A DNA stretch of 20,754 bases from Flavobacteriales bacterium (GCA_016718655.1 JADKCV010000058.1:1-20754), one strand, 5' to 3'; counted from the first letter of the stretch, positions 9,771-18,525 are shown. The notes: generated by a model from the letters alone, not told the origin. Numbers and translations are program-made.

Positions 9771-9980
9771 GGTCGTTCGTGTTTGACGGTACAAAGCACG
9801 TGCGACACAGCACCGAAGCTCTTACATCCTCGCCGATAAGCTTTATATCGCCTTCACCACAAGCGGTCCATCATCTCGCGCCACCCAACGCCGGATGATC
9901 AGTGGCATGCTTGCCGTATCGCACGCTAGCGCAGCGTACCTGCCGTCGCAGACCCTGGTGGGGACTAGCACTTATCCAGA
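9771..9980 (-). promoter_or_regulatory. Upstream region of the first copper operon
   Basis: About 210 bases between the first operon's start and the terminator of the second operon; the operon promoter must lie here unless the two are joined. A perfect 8-bp palindrome, GCACGTGC (9796-9803), lies 26 bases before the start codon. No convincing Bacteroidota TTTG/TAnnTTTG promoter pair was found by eye, so no promoter is placed. Confidence 0.35.
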
Positions 9981-10002
9981 AAGGAGAGCGTCGCTTCTCC
10001 TT
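9981..10002 (-). terminator. Probable intrinsic terminator of the T9SS copper operon
   Basis: AAGGAGAGCG and CGCTTCTCCTT form a stem with one bulged base and almost no loop beyond it; the ungapped outer stem is 7 bp (AAGGAGA/TCTCCTT). It begins 5 bases after the beta-propeller stop codon on the minus strand. The following T run is short (CTTTCTGG), so it may be partial. Confidence 0.45.
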
Positions 10003-10006
10003 CAGG

Positions 10007-11447
10007 TCATCGGCTCTTTTGCACGCGCAGAAGCGCTTTCGCACCGTCACGCCCGGACAGGTGTATGGCATAGCTACCTGGACCCAGGGTGGACATGTCG
10101 ATCGTCCCTGCCGTCACAGGCAGGGTAGCGACCAGTTTGCCTAGTGCGTCGAATAGCGCTGCCTGGTCCCATCGCGTGCCTTCCACCTGCAGCAGGTCAT
10201 CCACCGGATTGGGCCAGCTGGAAACGGGGTCCACACCCTGGCCTTCGGCAATGCCCACAGCGCGGATCAGGATGCCCTTCCTGTACCACACCTGACCCGT
10301 ACCCGGTTCGCTCCAGACCAAATGGAACGCTCCATCCGCATAGGCGATGTCCGGTGTTTGCTGTGCCCCTGAAAGCGTGAGGTTGACCGTATCCGGCCTT
10401 TCCAAGCCGTCGGGACCGCTCACGCTCCAGCTGAAAAGGATCTCCTGATTGGAACCCACGTTCTGCTGCCATGCCACACCTAGGGTATCACCACTGCCCG
10501 CAATGCGCGGGAAGTTCTGCTGCACACCCGAAGTTTGCACCCCATACACCTTTAATTGGCGGCCGAGCGAGAGGTCCGAGGCCAGCGCGCTGCCGATGTA
10601 GACCTTGGCGCCACTGTTGGCTCCGGACATCCACACATAGCGGAGACTATCACCGGCCATGTAACCGTCCGGGCCGCTGGAGGGACAAGCGTTCAGGGCC
10701 CATCCCGTGGTATCGACCTCCGCGCCCACGGGGAACGACATGCCGCCATCCGTCGAAGCCGCCCCCCACATCACACGGATGTTCGGTCCCGCATTGCGGT
10801 AGAGCGCCACGGCCCGGTCGCCATCGGCCACGATCTGGTTCGGACAACAATCGCACACCTCACCGGGAGCGAATGGTGCGCTCACCTGCACGGGGTCCAT
10901 GAAAGCGCCGCCCATCAGGTGAGCCACCACTTGGCGGGCACCGTTCCAACCGTTATCGAACTGCATGTACTGCACCAATGGGGCATCGGGGCCGGCCAGG
11001 TCGATGGAGGGGTAGCGAGAGACAAGGCCATCGAAGGGTTCCACACGCAGGGTGTCACCCCATGTGAAGCCGCCGTCGTCCGAACGCCGCACGTACAAGG
11101 GTTTCGCTTTCCTCCGGCATGGCCTTCATCACCACCCAGAGCGTATTGCCCCAGGAGGCGATGCTGCTACCCATCCAGTCGTCCACCGAGGGCATGAAGC
11201 CTGCGCTGAGCTGTACCGATGGACCAAAGACTCCGCCGGTCCCAATGGACACGTGATTTGCCATCGGCATATTATCGCCCAGAGGACGACGGGATCTCCG
11301 TTCCCGTTCAGCGCGATCCTCGGCCGCAGGGCCCCTTCGCCTGCAGCGTTGCAGGCAACAGGTGCATCCCCAAGCGATGCTGGCCACCTGCGCGGCACAC
11401 AAGCCACTGACGAGAAAAGCCAAAGCAACAGAAGCTGTACGTCTCAT
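10007..11447 (-). CDS. T9SS-secreted sialidase-fold beta-propeller with a CDCC motif, three frameshifts
   Basis: Exported protein, about 480 residues once repaired. Signal peptide MRRTASVALAFLVSGLCAAQ. It has two Asp-box motifs of the sialidase/BNR propeller, SDDGGFTW (about 11076) and STDGGMSF, a striking EVCDCCPNQ motif (about 10855), and a T9SS tail starting SSWPNPVDDLLQVEG and ending LLRVQKSR. No sialidase catalytic arginine triad was identified, so activity on sialic acid is not claimed. Frame breaks: about 11369 (extra base in a G4 run), about 11275 (one lost) and about 11100 (one extra). Repaired, it reads GDAPVACNAAGEG, then VVLWADNMPMANHVS, then ETLYVRRSDDGG. It is the last gene of the operon, 32 bases after the thioredoxin-like gene. 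The CDCC cysteines and the neighbours suggest extracellular copper binding, which is inference. Confidence 0.8.
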
Positions 11448-11479
11448 GACGGTGAAATGGATGAAATGAGGTCCTTGGA

Positions 11480-12229
11480 TCAGCGCTTCTCGAAGCGCGC
11501 CGTGCCGCTGAGGCCTTCCACGTCAGACAGCACAAGCACATACTGTCCCGGAAGCAACGTTGCCACGTCCAGTTTGCCGTTCAACAGCTTCGTCGTCAAG
11601 ACCTCACGACCGCTCAGGTCCAGTACACGGACCGTGGACCATGAGCCGGAGATGCTCAGTACATCGGTAGCCGGGTTGGGATGGATGGATACTTCACCCA
11701 GGGTCGTTTCGGAGACACTGGTAGCCCCGGCCAACGCGTCGTTGATGGCGTCGACCAAGGCGGGGTCGTCACCTGCGGCATAACCCATTTCATTGTAGTA
11801 CACGGTATGGCCGGATCCACCACCCAGCACGATGATGGTGGGCATGCCCATGCCGCCATAGTAAGTGGTCTGGGCGCTCATCCCTGCGAACACCTCATGG
11901 GTGAAGCCATTCGTGTTCCTCCAAGTGTTCATCTGGGTGCACGTGATGGAGTTCGTGTAGCCGATGCTGTAGAACTTCACACGCGACGGGTCTGAAACGT
12001 TCGGGATCACATTGTCCGTGATGGCGTTGCTGGCGGTCACGCACGGTTGGCAGTTCATCATCACCAGGTCGATGATGACGGCATTCCCGGCCTCCAGGTC
12101 CGTGAACAATTGATGCGGCACACCCGCACAATCGTTCGCCGTGAAGTCAAGGCCCGTGGTCTGTGCCATTGCGCCGGTCGTAAGGCCGGCCGCGATCAAA
12201 AGGGTAGCGGTTGTTCTCATGAGTTCCAT
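11480..12229 (-). CDS. T9SS-secreted thioredoxin-fold protein (CQPC)
   Basis: Secreted redox protein of 249 residues (or 246 from Met4, ATG 12220, which may be the true start). Signal peptide: MRTTATLLIAAGLTTGAMAQ. The thioredoxin-like domain has the active-site pair in MMNCQPC (Cys60, Cys63) and a GMPTIIVLGGG segment with the usual cis-proline position (about 138-146). Two further cysteines lie at 34 and about 96. The T9SS sorting domain begins at IHPNPATDVLSISG (about 183) and ends ARFEKR. It lies 17 bases downstream of the secreted multicopper oxidase and 32 upstream of the beta-propeller, so the three are probably one transcript. Possible roles are thiol-disulfide exchange on, or copper transfer to, its partners; a Sco-like copper function is possible but the CxxC rather than CxxxC motif argues against a true Sco. 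The frame is intact. Confidence 0.83.
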   Translation of the reverse strand: MELMRTTATLLIAAGLTTGAMAQTTGLDFTANDCAGVPHQLFTDLEAGNAVIIDLVMMNCQPCVTASNAITDNVIPNVSDPSRVKFYSIGYTNSITCTQMNTWRNTNGFTHEVFAGMSAQTTYYGGMGMPTIIVLGGGSGHTVYYNEMGYAAGDDPALVDAINDALAGATSVSETTLGEVSIHPNPATDVLSISGSWSTVRVLDLSGREVLTTKLLNGKLDVATLLPGQYVLVLSDVEGLSGTARFEKR

Positions 12230-12246
12230 GTTGTTTGTGGGCAGGT

Positions 12247-13986
12247 TCAGTGTTGGACGATCAAGGTGGTCGCTGCGTGGCGCAGGCGATGGTCGGCGGG
12301 AAGGAGCACTATGCGATAAGCACCGGGTGCAAGGCCGACAAGGTCGAGCGTGGCGGGACCGGTGGAGGCGCCCACGGTCTGTACGTGCACACGACGACCT
12401 GAGCAGTCGTGTACCTCGATGACCGCCGGACCGCTCATCGGCGCCATCCCGATCTGGACCGTTCCGCCCTGTGATGGATTGGGCCAGATCTGCAGGTCAT
12501 CCAAGGCGTCCGTCTCTGCAATGGCGTTAGGGTCGACCACGAGGAATTGCCCCATCATCCCCTCATCCTCATGCATCAGCAAATGACAGTGGTACATGTA
12601 GGGCATGTCGGGGTCTGCAAAATCATCGAACCGCGTGATGACCCGGGCACTCCCCATCGATGGGACGAACACAACGTCCTTCCACCCGCTCTCCCAAGGC
12701 TCCGGGGGCAGACCGTTGCGGTCCAGCACGTTGAACTGGATGTCATGGATATGGATGGGGTGGCCCACCATCGTGTTGTTCGTGAACTCCCAGATCTCGG
12801 TGCTGCCCAGGGTCACGGTCTCGTTGATCACATCCATGTCCATCAGATCGCCATTGATCAGGAAGGGTCCTTCGATCATGCCCATCGGGTCCATTGCCTG
12901 TGGCTGGAAGGTGAAGGGGCGGGTCACGTCGACATCCGCCACATCGTAGGAATTGGTGGGGACGAGCGCAAGAGGAAGGCTAGTGGTACCGGTCGCCAGA
13001 GGAGCACTGACCGTGAAGGAGACCAGGGAGAAATCCGCTCCGTTCAAGGCATTGTCGTCGTATCCGTCCAACGTGGCCATACCGTTGCCTACCTGGGCGG
13101 CGCCCACGATGTTGTTGGGGAGTTCGGAAGCGTAGCTCATCAACTGGAACTCCTGCCCCTCCAGGCTGTTCAGGTCGATGAGGAGTTCGGCGCGCTCCCC
13201 GGGCATCAGACGCAATCGGTCCAGAGCGACGGGTGCTTCCAATAGACCACCGTCCGTGCCGATCACATGAAAGGTCATGTCATTGCTGAATCCCAGCAGG
13301 AAGGTGCGCTCACTGGCACCATTGAGGCACCGCAGGCGAACGATCCGTGCAGGAAGTTCCTTCCACGCATTGCGCACCCCGTTGGCCAGCACCACACTGT
13401 CCAGCCCGGTGTGCAGTTGTACCTGTCCGTCCACGATCGCCTTGGTCTGCAGGATCAAGGGGATGTCATCCACTCCGTACGTGCGCGGAAGGTCCAGGGC
13501 AGCCTCCAACGGATCACGCACGATGATCATGCCCGAAGCACCCATGCTCACCTGATAGTCAGTCAACCCGTGCCCGTGGGGATGATACCAGAACGTACTG
13601 GCCCGATCGAGCACCGTGAAGCTGGGGCTCCAGGTGGTGTTCGGAAAGATCAGGGAGTGCGGCCCTCCATCGTTCTCCGGGCTTACGTGCAGCCCGTGCC
13701 AGTGGGTGGTGGTGAGGTCCGGCAGGGTGTTGGTGACGTTCAGCGTCACCTCCTGTCCTTGGTTCAAGATCAAGGTCGGCCCCAACAGGTCCCCATTGTA
13801 CCCATAGGTGGATATCGGTTCACCCGGAAGGAACTCGCGGGTGCCCTCTACCACGGACAGGTCGATCACGGGGCCGCTCAAGGTATCAGGGATAGGCAGC
13901 GGGGTCTGACCGGCGACCATGTGCGATATGGCGACCAGAAGGCAGGAAGGAACGAAGCGGAATGAGGTAAAGTAATTCACAAGCAT
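12247..13986 (-). CDS. T9SS-secreted CueO/bilirubin-oxidase-like multicopper oxidase
   Basis: Laccase-type oxidase of 579 residues that couples one-electron oxidation of Cu(I) or organic substrates to reduction of oxygen to water. Signal peptide about 1-27 (ends VAGQ). All four copper-ligand segments are present: HWHG (95-98), HPHGHG (135-140), HPIHIHDIQF (from about 409) and YHCHLLMHEDEGMMG (about 465-479), with the type 1 Cys and an axial Met. The last segment closely resembles CueO-type enzymes. A T9SS sorting domain (about 493-579) starts at LQIWPNPSQGG, so the protein is predicted to reach the cell surface or medium. That differs from periplasmic CueO. It is the first gene of its operon, and its promoter region holds an 18-bp near-palindrome. 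The frame is intact. It differs from the barrel-fused oxidase at 3833-6120, so the locus has two oxidases at different sites. Confidence 0.92.
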   Translation of the reverse strand: MLVNYFTSFRFVPSCLLVAISHMVAGQTPLPIPDTLSGPVIDLSVVEGTREFLPGEPISTYGYNGDLLGPTLILNQGQEVTLNVTNTLPDLTTTHWHGLHVSPENDGGPHSLIFPNTTWSPSFTVLDRASTFWYHPHGHGLTDYQVSMGASGMIIVRDPLEAALDLPRTYGVDDIPLILQTKAIVDGQVQLHTGLDSVVLANGVRNAWKELPARIVRLRCLNGASERTFLLGFSNDMTFHVIGTDGGLLEAPVALDRLRLMPGERAELLIDLNSLEGQEFQLMSYASELPNNIVGAAQVGNGMATLDGYDDNALNGADFSLVSFTVSAPLATGTTSLPLALVPTNSYDVADVDVTRPFTFQPQAMDPMGMIEGPFLINGDLMDMDVINETVTLGSTEIWEFTNNTMVGHPIHIHDIQFNVLDRNGLPPEPWESGWKDVVFVPSMGSARVITRFDDFADPDMPYMYHCHLLMHEDEGMMGQFLVVDPNAIAETDALDDLQIWPNPSQGGTVQIGMAPMSGPAVIEVHDCSGRRVHVQTVGASTGPATLDLVGLAPGAYRIVLLPADHRLRHAATTLIVQH

Positions 13987-14003
13987 TTCTGATGGGTCGG
14001 GAA

Positions 14004-14011
14004 CGAAGTTA
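14004..14011 (-). promoter_or_regulatory. Possible -7 box of the secreted-oxidase operon
   Basis: On the minus strand TAACTTCG matches the Bacteroidota -7 consensus TAnnTTTG except for one base, and lies 17 bases before the oxidase start codon. The -33 region would fall inside the palindrome at 14032-14049; no good TTTG was seen there. Weak evidence. Confidence 0.2.
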
Positions 14012-14031
14012 GGCGCATGGGCTCGTCATCG

Positions 14032-14049
14032 TGCACTATCGATCGTGCA
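14032..14049. promoter_or_regulatory. 18-bp near-perfect palindrome, candidate operator
   Basis: TGCACTATCGATCGTGCA pairs with its own complement at 8 of 9 positions. It lies 45-63 bases upstream of the secreted-oxidase start, where a transcription factor would bind around a -35-type region. GTGC half-elements also occur in the palindrome GCACGTGC ahead of the other copper operon. It could be the site of the HMA-AraC protein encoded next door, though AraC proteins usually prefer direct repeats. Confidence 0.4.
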
Positions 14050-14145
14050 TCGGCCATGAATGGTTGGGATCTCAACTAGTGCCTGCACCCCCATAGGCAG
14101 GGTCATACGATGTGGTCCAGCGCCGAAAAGCGCGTTACATCGCCT

Positions 14146-14709
14146 TCAGCCCACCTGGTCCAAAGGCAGCCGGGCACCACCGACCTCCTTGAAGGCGGTG
14201 GGCGTCATGCCCGTCAGTTTCTTGAACTGCGTGCTCAGGTGCGCCACGCTGCTGAAGCCCACGCGGTCCGCGATCTCGCTCATCGTCAGCTCGCCGTACT
14301 TGATCAGCTCCTTCACGCGCTCCAGGCGCTGCAGCAGGAAGTACTGTTCGATGGTGATGCCCTCCACCTGCGTGAAGAGCGCTGAGAGGCCCGAGTACTC
14401 CTTGTGCAGCAACGCGCTCAGGTGCTCGCCCAGCTTCACGCGGCCCTTCAGCTCGCCATCATGATGCACCAACTTCACGACAGCGGCCTTGATCCGGGCG
14501 ATGATCACCGCCTCGCGGTCGTCCACCAGGTCGAAGCCCTCCTTCTGCAAGGCCACGCGTAAGACCTCTCGCTCGTCGTCCGGCACCTCGTGCTGCAGTT
14601 CCACCTCCCCCAGCTCGATGCGCTGCACCGGCAGGCCCTGCGCCTCCAGCACCCGCTGCACAGCCGCCCGGCAGCGGTCGCAGACCATATTGCGAACGAT
14701 CAGTTTCAT
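14146..14709 (-). CDS. AraC-family regulator with an HMA-like metal-sensing domain
   Basis: Transcription factor of 187 residues. The start at 14709 is chosen because MKLIVRNMVCDRC opens the first beta strand of an HMA-like fold; the upstream frame to 14817 is unrelated. The N-terminal domain (about 1-65) has a CxxC pair at Cys10 and Cys13, like copper chaperones. The C-terminal AraC helix-turn-helix pair (about 110-172) includes ERVKELIKYGELTMSEIADR and the signature GFSSVAHLSTQFKKLTGMTP. Similar short AraC proteins with an NMVCxRC start occur beside copper ATPases in other Bacteroidota, as I recall. It is upstream of, and in the same direction as, the secreted-oxidase operon, 159 bases away. 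Likely role: sensing Cu(I) through CxxC and controlling one or both copper operons. The frame is intact. Confidence 0.87.
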   Translation of the reverse strand: MKLIVRNMVCDRCRAAVQRVLEAQGLPVQRIELGEVELQHEVPDDEREVLRVALQKEGFDLVDDREAVIIARIKAAVVKLVHHDGELKGRVKLGEHLSALLHKEYSGLSALFTQVEGITIEQYFLLQRLERVKELIKYGELTMSEIADRVGFSSVAHLSTQFKKLTGMTPTAFKEVGGARLPLDQVG

Positions 14710-14846
14710 CGACGGACAAGATAAGGTGCCCGGTGCCCGGTCCGGTTCAGCGACGAAGCAGCATCCATCCTTGGCCCAGGAGAACGATGTGGGCAGCAAA
14801 GGCAACTTCCTCCTCACCCTGCGTCTACCTTTCAGCCCACCAGACC

Positions 14847-17021
14847 ATGCTGCGCACAGCTACCCTCCTGCTCCTGCTGCTCACCGCACCGATCGCACAG
14901 GCCATCACCGCCTACGCGAGCGCCGTCCGTCCTGAGACCTGCGGAGCCTCCAACGGCGAGGCCTCCGGTTCGGCCGTCGGAGGCGCGGAGCCCTACACCT
15001 ACTCATGGACCGGGCCCAACGGCTTCACGGCCCCCGGTGCCTTGATCGCAGGACTGGAGGGCGGCACTTATACCCCTTACCGTCACGGATGCCAGGCGCT
15101 GGCCAGTGATGATGTCGTGATCCCAGCTGGGCGCTGCCTCCAAGCCTGGGACCGTCCTACGGTGGAGCCTATACACTGACCGGCTTATGGGGCGGAGCTT
15201 GTCAGGATCAATGCAATGGCACGGCTGCCTTCATGGACAACCTGTTCTTCGGCACCCCGCCCATCACCTATACCTTCAGCGTACCCGTTTCCTACATCGG
15301 CGACAACGACGAAAATTCGCCCGTCTATAGCGGCTTCTGCCAGTACGACGATGTCAGCTACACCATGGTGGATGCTGCAGGTTGCACGGGATCCGGTGAA
15401 TTTCAAGTCTATGGTCAGGATGAGACCTGGATACCCAGTATCGAGGATATCACAGCGTCGTGCAGCGGTGGAGCAGAAGGCTCCGTATCGCTCTATGGGA
15501 ACTGCTTTCTCGACACCAATGTGGAGCTCTTCCCTGAGCAGTGTCGGCGGGCAGTGCATTGAACATCATCCAGGAGATCCGTTCCATCCCCGGACTGGAA
15601 CCGGGTTACTACGTGGGCGTGGTCTCCTACTCCCCCTCTGAGTGCACGGACTTCATCGAATTCGAAGTGCCGGACCTGGGACCGAACTGTGCGCCACTGA
15701 GCGGTACCAGCTGGTACGACACGGATGCCGATTGTGTGCAGGACGTGGGTGAGGTGGGCGTACCCGGCAGTGTGCTGCAGATCGAGCCGGGCGGTTACTA
15801 CGCCATCACCCAGGTGGATGGCAGCTATTTCCTGAACCTGCCCGCAGGCAGCTACACCCTGGCACAGACCGACCCAACGCTGGTGGCCATCTGCCCCGCC
15901 ACCCTGCCCGTGCCCTTCACCATCAGCGGCACACCCGTGTTACAGGACCTGGCCAACAGCAGCACCGCCCGCTGGACTGCGGATAGCGGCCGCCGATGGC
16001 CCGGCACGCCCCGGCTTCAACTACCAGATGAGCGCCTCGGCCCTCAACATCAGCCCACAGTTCAGCGGACCCGTCACTGTGAGCTGCTCCTATGATCCAC
16101 AGCTCGCCTACGTCAGCGCCACACCCGCTCCGACAACGGTCGTCGGCACCACCCTCACCTGGGAACTGCCCGCTTTCAACCTCTTTGGGTCAGCTTCCTT
16201 CCAGGTGATGCTGAACGTGCCGGTGCCCACGCTCCTGGGCACGGTGCTGAGCAGCAACTGGAACGTGGACAACACCCTGCCCGAGGCCGATCTCGCCAAC
16301 AACGAGGTCACGCTGCAGCGCACGGTCACCGGCAGCTACGACCCCAATATCAAGGAGGTGCTCACCAGCAGCCGGCAGAGCGCCGGGCTCTTCCTCATCG
16401 GCACGGACGAATGATTGCAGTACACCATCCACTTCCAGAACACCGGCACCGACACCGCCTTCACCGCTGTACTGACCGACACCTGGATGCCGCCCTGGAC
16501 ATGGCCACAGCTTTGGGCAGGGCGCCAGGCTCGCACCCTGCACCGTGGACTTCCTCACCGATCGCGTGGTGCGTTGGACCTTCGCCAACATCCTACTGGT
16601 GGACAGCACCACCAACGAGCCCCTGAGCCACGGACGCACCAGCTTCCGCATTCACCTGCTTGAGCCGGTGGCGCCGGGCGTGGAAGTGGCCAACGCCGCC
16701 GACATCTTCTTCGATTTCAACCTGCCCATCCGCACACCCGATGCCGTGGTGTTCACCGAGACCAGCACCGGCCTCTCCACCGTCCCCACTTCAGCCCTTC
16801 GGTTGGTTCCCAACCCCGCCCAGGACCGGTTCACCGTGGTGGGTTCCGCGCAGCTGGTCTACGCACGCATCCTGGGCACCGATGGCCGTGTGGTGCTGGA
16901 GCGTTCACTCTCCGTGGGCAACCCCACCATCTCCATCGGCGCCTTGGTGCCCGGCAGTTACGTGGTGGAAGTGCGGGAGGCCGATGGCAGCACCCGGATG
17001 CTGAGGCTGGTGAAGCAATAA
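14847..17021 (+). CDS. Large T9SS surface protein (SprB, SdrD-B-like, DUF7619), multiply frameshifted
   Basis: Secreted modular surface protein, about 725 codons. Signal peptide MLRTATLLLLLLTAPIAQA supports the start at 14847. Order: a SprB-type repeat (PETCGASNGEASG onward to GGTYTLTVTDA when repaired), a middle region (LWGGACQDQCNGTAAFMDNL), an SdrD-B-like domain (GTSWYDTDADCVQDVGEVGV, about 15700-15870), a domain with FNYQMSASALNISPQFSG, a DUF7619-like domain (YDPNIKEV, LQYTIHFQNTGTDTAFT, then RTSFRIHL and ADIFFDFNLP), and a T9SS tail (LRLVPNPAQDRFTVVG to MLRLVKQ). Frame breaks lie near 15075 and 15092 (compensating), 15125, 15535, 15972, 16480 and 16537. An in-frame TGA at 16412 stands where the family has Trp. 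Role unknown; such proteins act in adhesion or surface structure. It diverges from the AraC gene across 137 bases. Confidence 0.75.
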
Positions 17022-17035
17022 GCCATGGCCCTGTA

Positions 17036-17055
17036 GCAGCTCACTCAGTGGCTGC
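17036..17055. terminator. Possible bidirectional terminator hairpin
   Basis: GCAGC and GCTGC enclose CAC-TCA-GTG, giving an 8-bp stem with one bulged T. It sits in the 45-base gap between two convergent genes. No T run follows on either strand. Confidence 0.3.
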
Positions 17056-17066
17056 CCCGGTCACGG

Positions 17067-18525
17067 TCAGCGCCGCTTCCCGCGCAGTTCCTTCGGGATG
17101 CCGGCCATAGCCTCCTCCAAGGCCTTCTCGTTGCGACCCTGCAGGGCTTCATCCTCCAGGTGACCGTTGTAGTTGAGGTAGGCGTAGTAGAGCACTGCGC
17201 GGTTGTAGAGGTCCAGCTCCGGATCCGCGATCATGGCCAGCAGGCGTTGCGCGATGGCCTCGGCCTCCTTCGACTCGGTGATGGCCCGACCGGTTCGGTT
17301 CGCGGAGGCCACGTAGTGACCCGCGTTCGTGTTCTCCGCCCGCAGCAGGGTGCCCAGCAACAGGTCGGGCACGGCGATCTCGAGTTCTTCCAGCTCCATC
17401 ACATAGGTCTGCCTGCCGGCCTGGGCGTAGCTGCCATCGCTCGCGCGGTTAAAACGATCATTGAGGATGTCCAGGTGGGCGCGCAGGAAGATGTCCCAGT
17501 TCACCGACTCCGCGGCCAGCGTGGCGATGTCCAGCGCATGCCGGCGTGGCGAATCGTCCATGCTGCACGAGCCCCACACCCGGCGGTTGCGTTTCATTGC
17601 CAGGCATCGGCAGGCTTGCCGTAGCGGATCACCAGATCTTCCAAGAAGGGATCACCGAGCTTATCCGCCAAGGTGGCTTGAACGGCCTCGTCCAATGCCT
17701 TCTGGAAGTCCGCTTGTGCGGCCAGGGCATCCATCTGCCGGTCGCGCAGCGCTTCATAGCTGATATAGGCAGCCTCATACGCCTCTTCGTCCTCTTTCTT
17801 CCCCGTCCACTCCGGCGGCTGCGCTTTCACCGCCCTTTCCATCCGCTTCCGCAACCGCTCTGTTGCAGGGTTCTCCGAAGCTTCACCCCCATAACTGCGC
17901 TGTGCATCCCCGGCATAGATCCGTTGCGTGGTGTCGATCAGGCAATCCACGTACTGCACCAACCTGCCGTAGCGCTCAGGGAACTCCGCCCACTGCGGTT
18001 CCTCGGTGATCAGCTCGGCCTCCAGGTAGTCCGTGCCATTGTAGTCGCTCAGGTCCAACAGCCACTTGCCGATGTGCGGCCCCGGCCCCGTGAAGGGATA
18101 GCCCGGCGCGTCCAGGCGCCCCTCCATGCGGTTGCTGAAGGAGATGGGCACTGCCGTGGTCATCTGCTCGCCATCGTCCGTGTAGCGGATGAAGGCGCAG
18201 AGCACCTCCGGGTCAAGGTCCAGACCGCTGTGGCGGCGTTGCAGTTCCTCCAGGGACAGGCCCGCCTCGATATCGCGCACCACGGCCTTCACGCTCTTGC
18301 CGCTCAGCGACAGGTGCCGCGAGCGGGCGTGCGGCCACGAGCGGTAGGTGCGGTCCATTTCGCAGGCCCTGAAGCGGATGTTCAGCGAATCCACGATGTG
18401 GTGCGGTATGGGCCATGGAGAGCCTCGCTGTAGATGTAGCCGTTGGGATACACGGTGAACTCGCCGCTCTGGGCCGTCAACGCGCCAACGAACAGCAGGG
18501 TGAGAGGGGTGCCGATGTGCCTCAT
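17067..18525 (-). CDS. Exported protein of unknown function, split by two frame breaks
   Basis: Function not recognised. The start at 18525 gives a signal peptide (MRHIGTPLTLLFVGALTAQ), then GEFTVYPNGYIYSEALHGPYR. The frame breaks at about 18404, where one base is probably lost (PYRHHIVDSLNIRF when restored), and the product continues for about 265 residues to a stop at 17594. A second frame opens at ATG 17597, overlapping that stop as ATGA, and runs 176 residues to 17067. The second part lacks a signal peptide and begins mid-domain (GSCSMDDSPRRHALDIATLA, then FLRAHLDILNDRFNR). From memory, these parts belong to one chain in related Bacteroidota proteins, so a second frameshift near 17596 is preferred over two coupled genes. 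The chain is helical and acidic, with no catalytic motif seen. It may act in the periplasm or at the surface. Confidence 0.6.

Noticed and set aside
12547..13245. Long plus-strand frame opposite the secreted oxidase
   Set aside because: It is rich in His and Gly from antisense reading of copper-ligand codons; no domain is recognisable and the minus strand is clearly coding.
14083..14105. Hairpin CCTGC/GCAGG after the AraC gene
   Set aside because: Only 5 bp of stem and no T run, likely by chance in GC-rich DNA.
16412..16414. TGA read as selenocysteine or by a changed genetic code
   Set aside because: Other genes here end in TGA, the family residue is Trp in a non-catalytic domain, and no SECIS-like hairpin is apparent. 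A point mutation or error is simpler.
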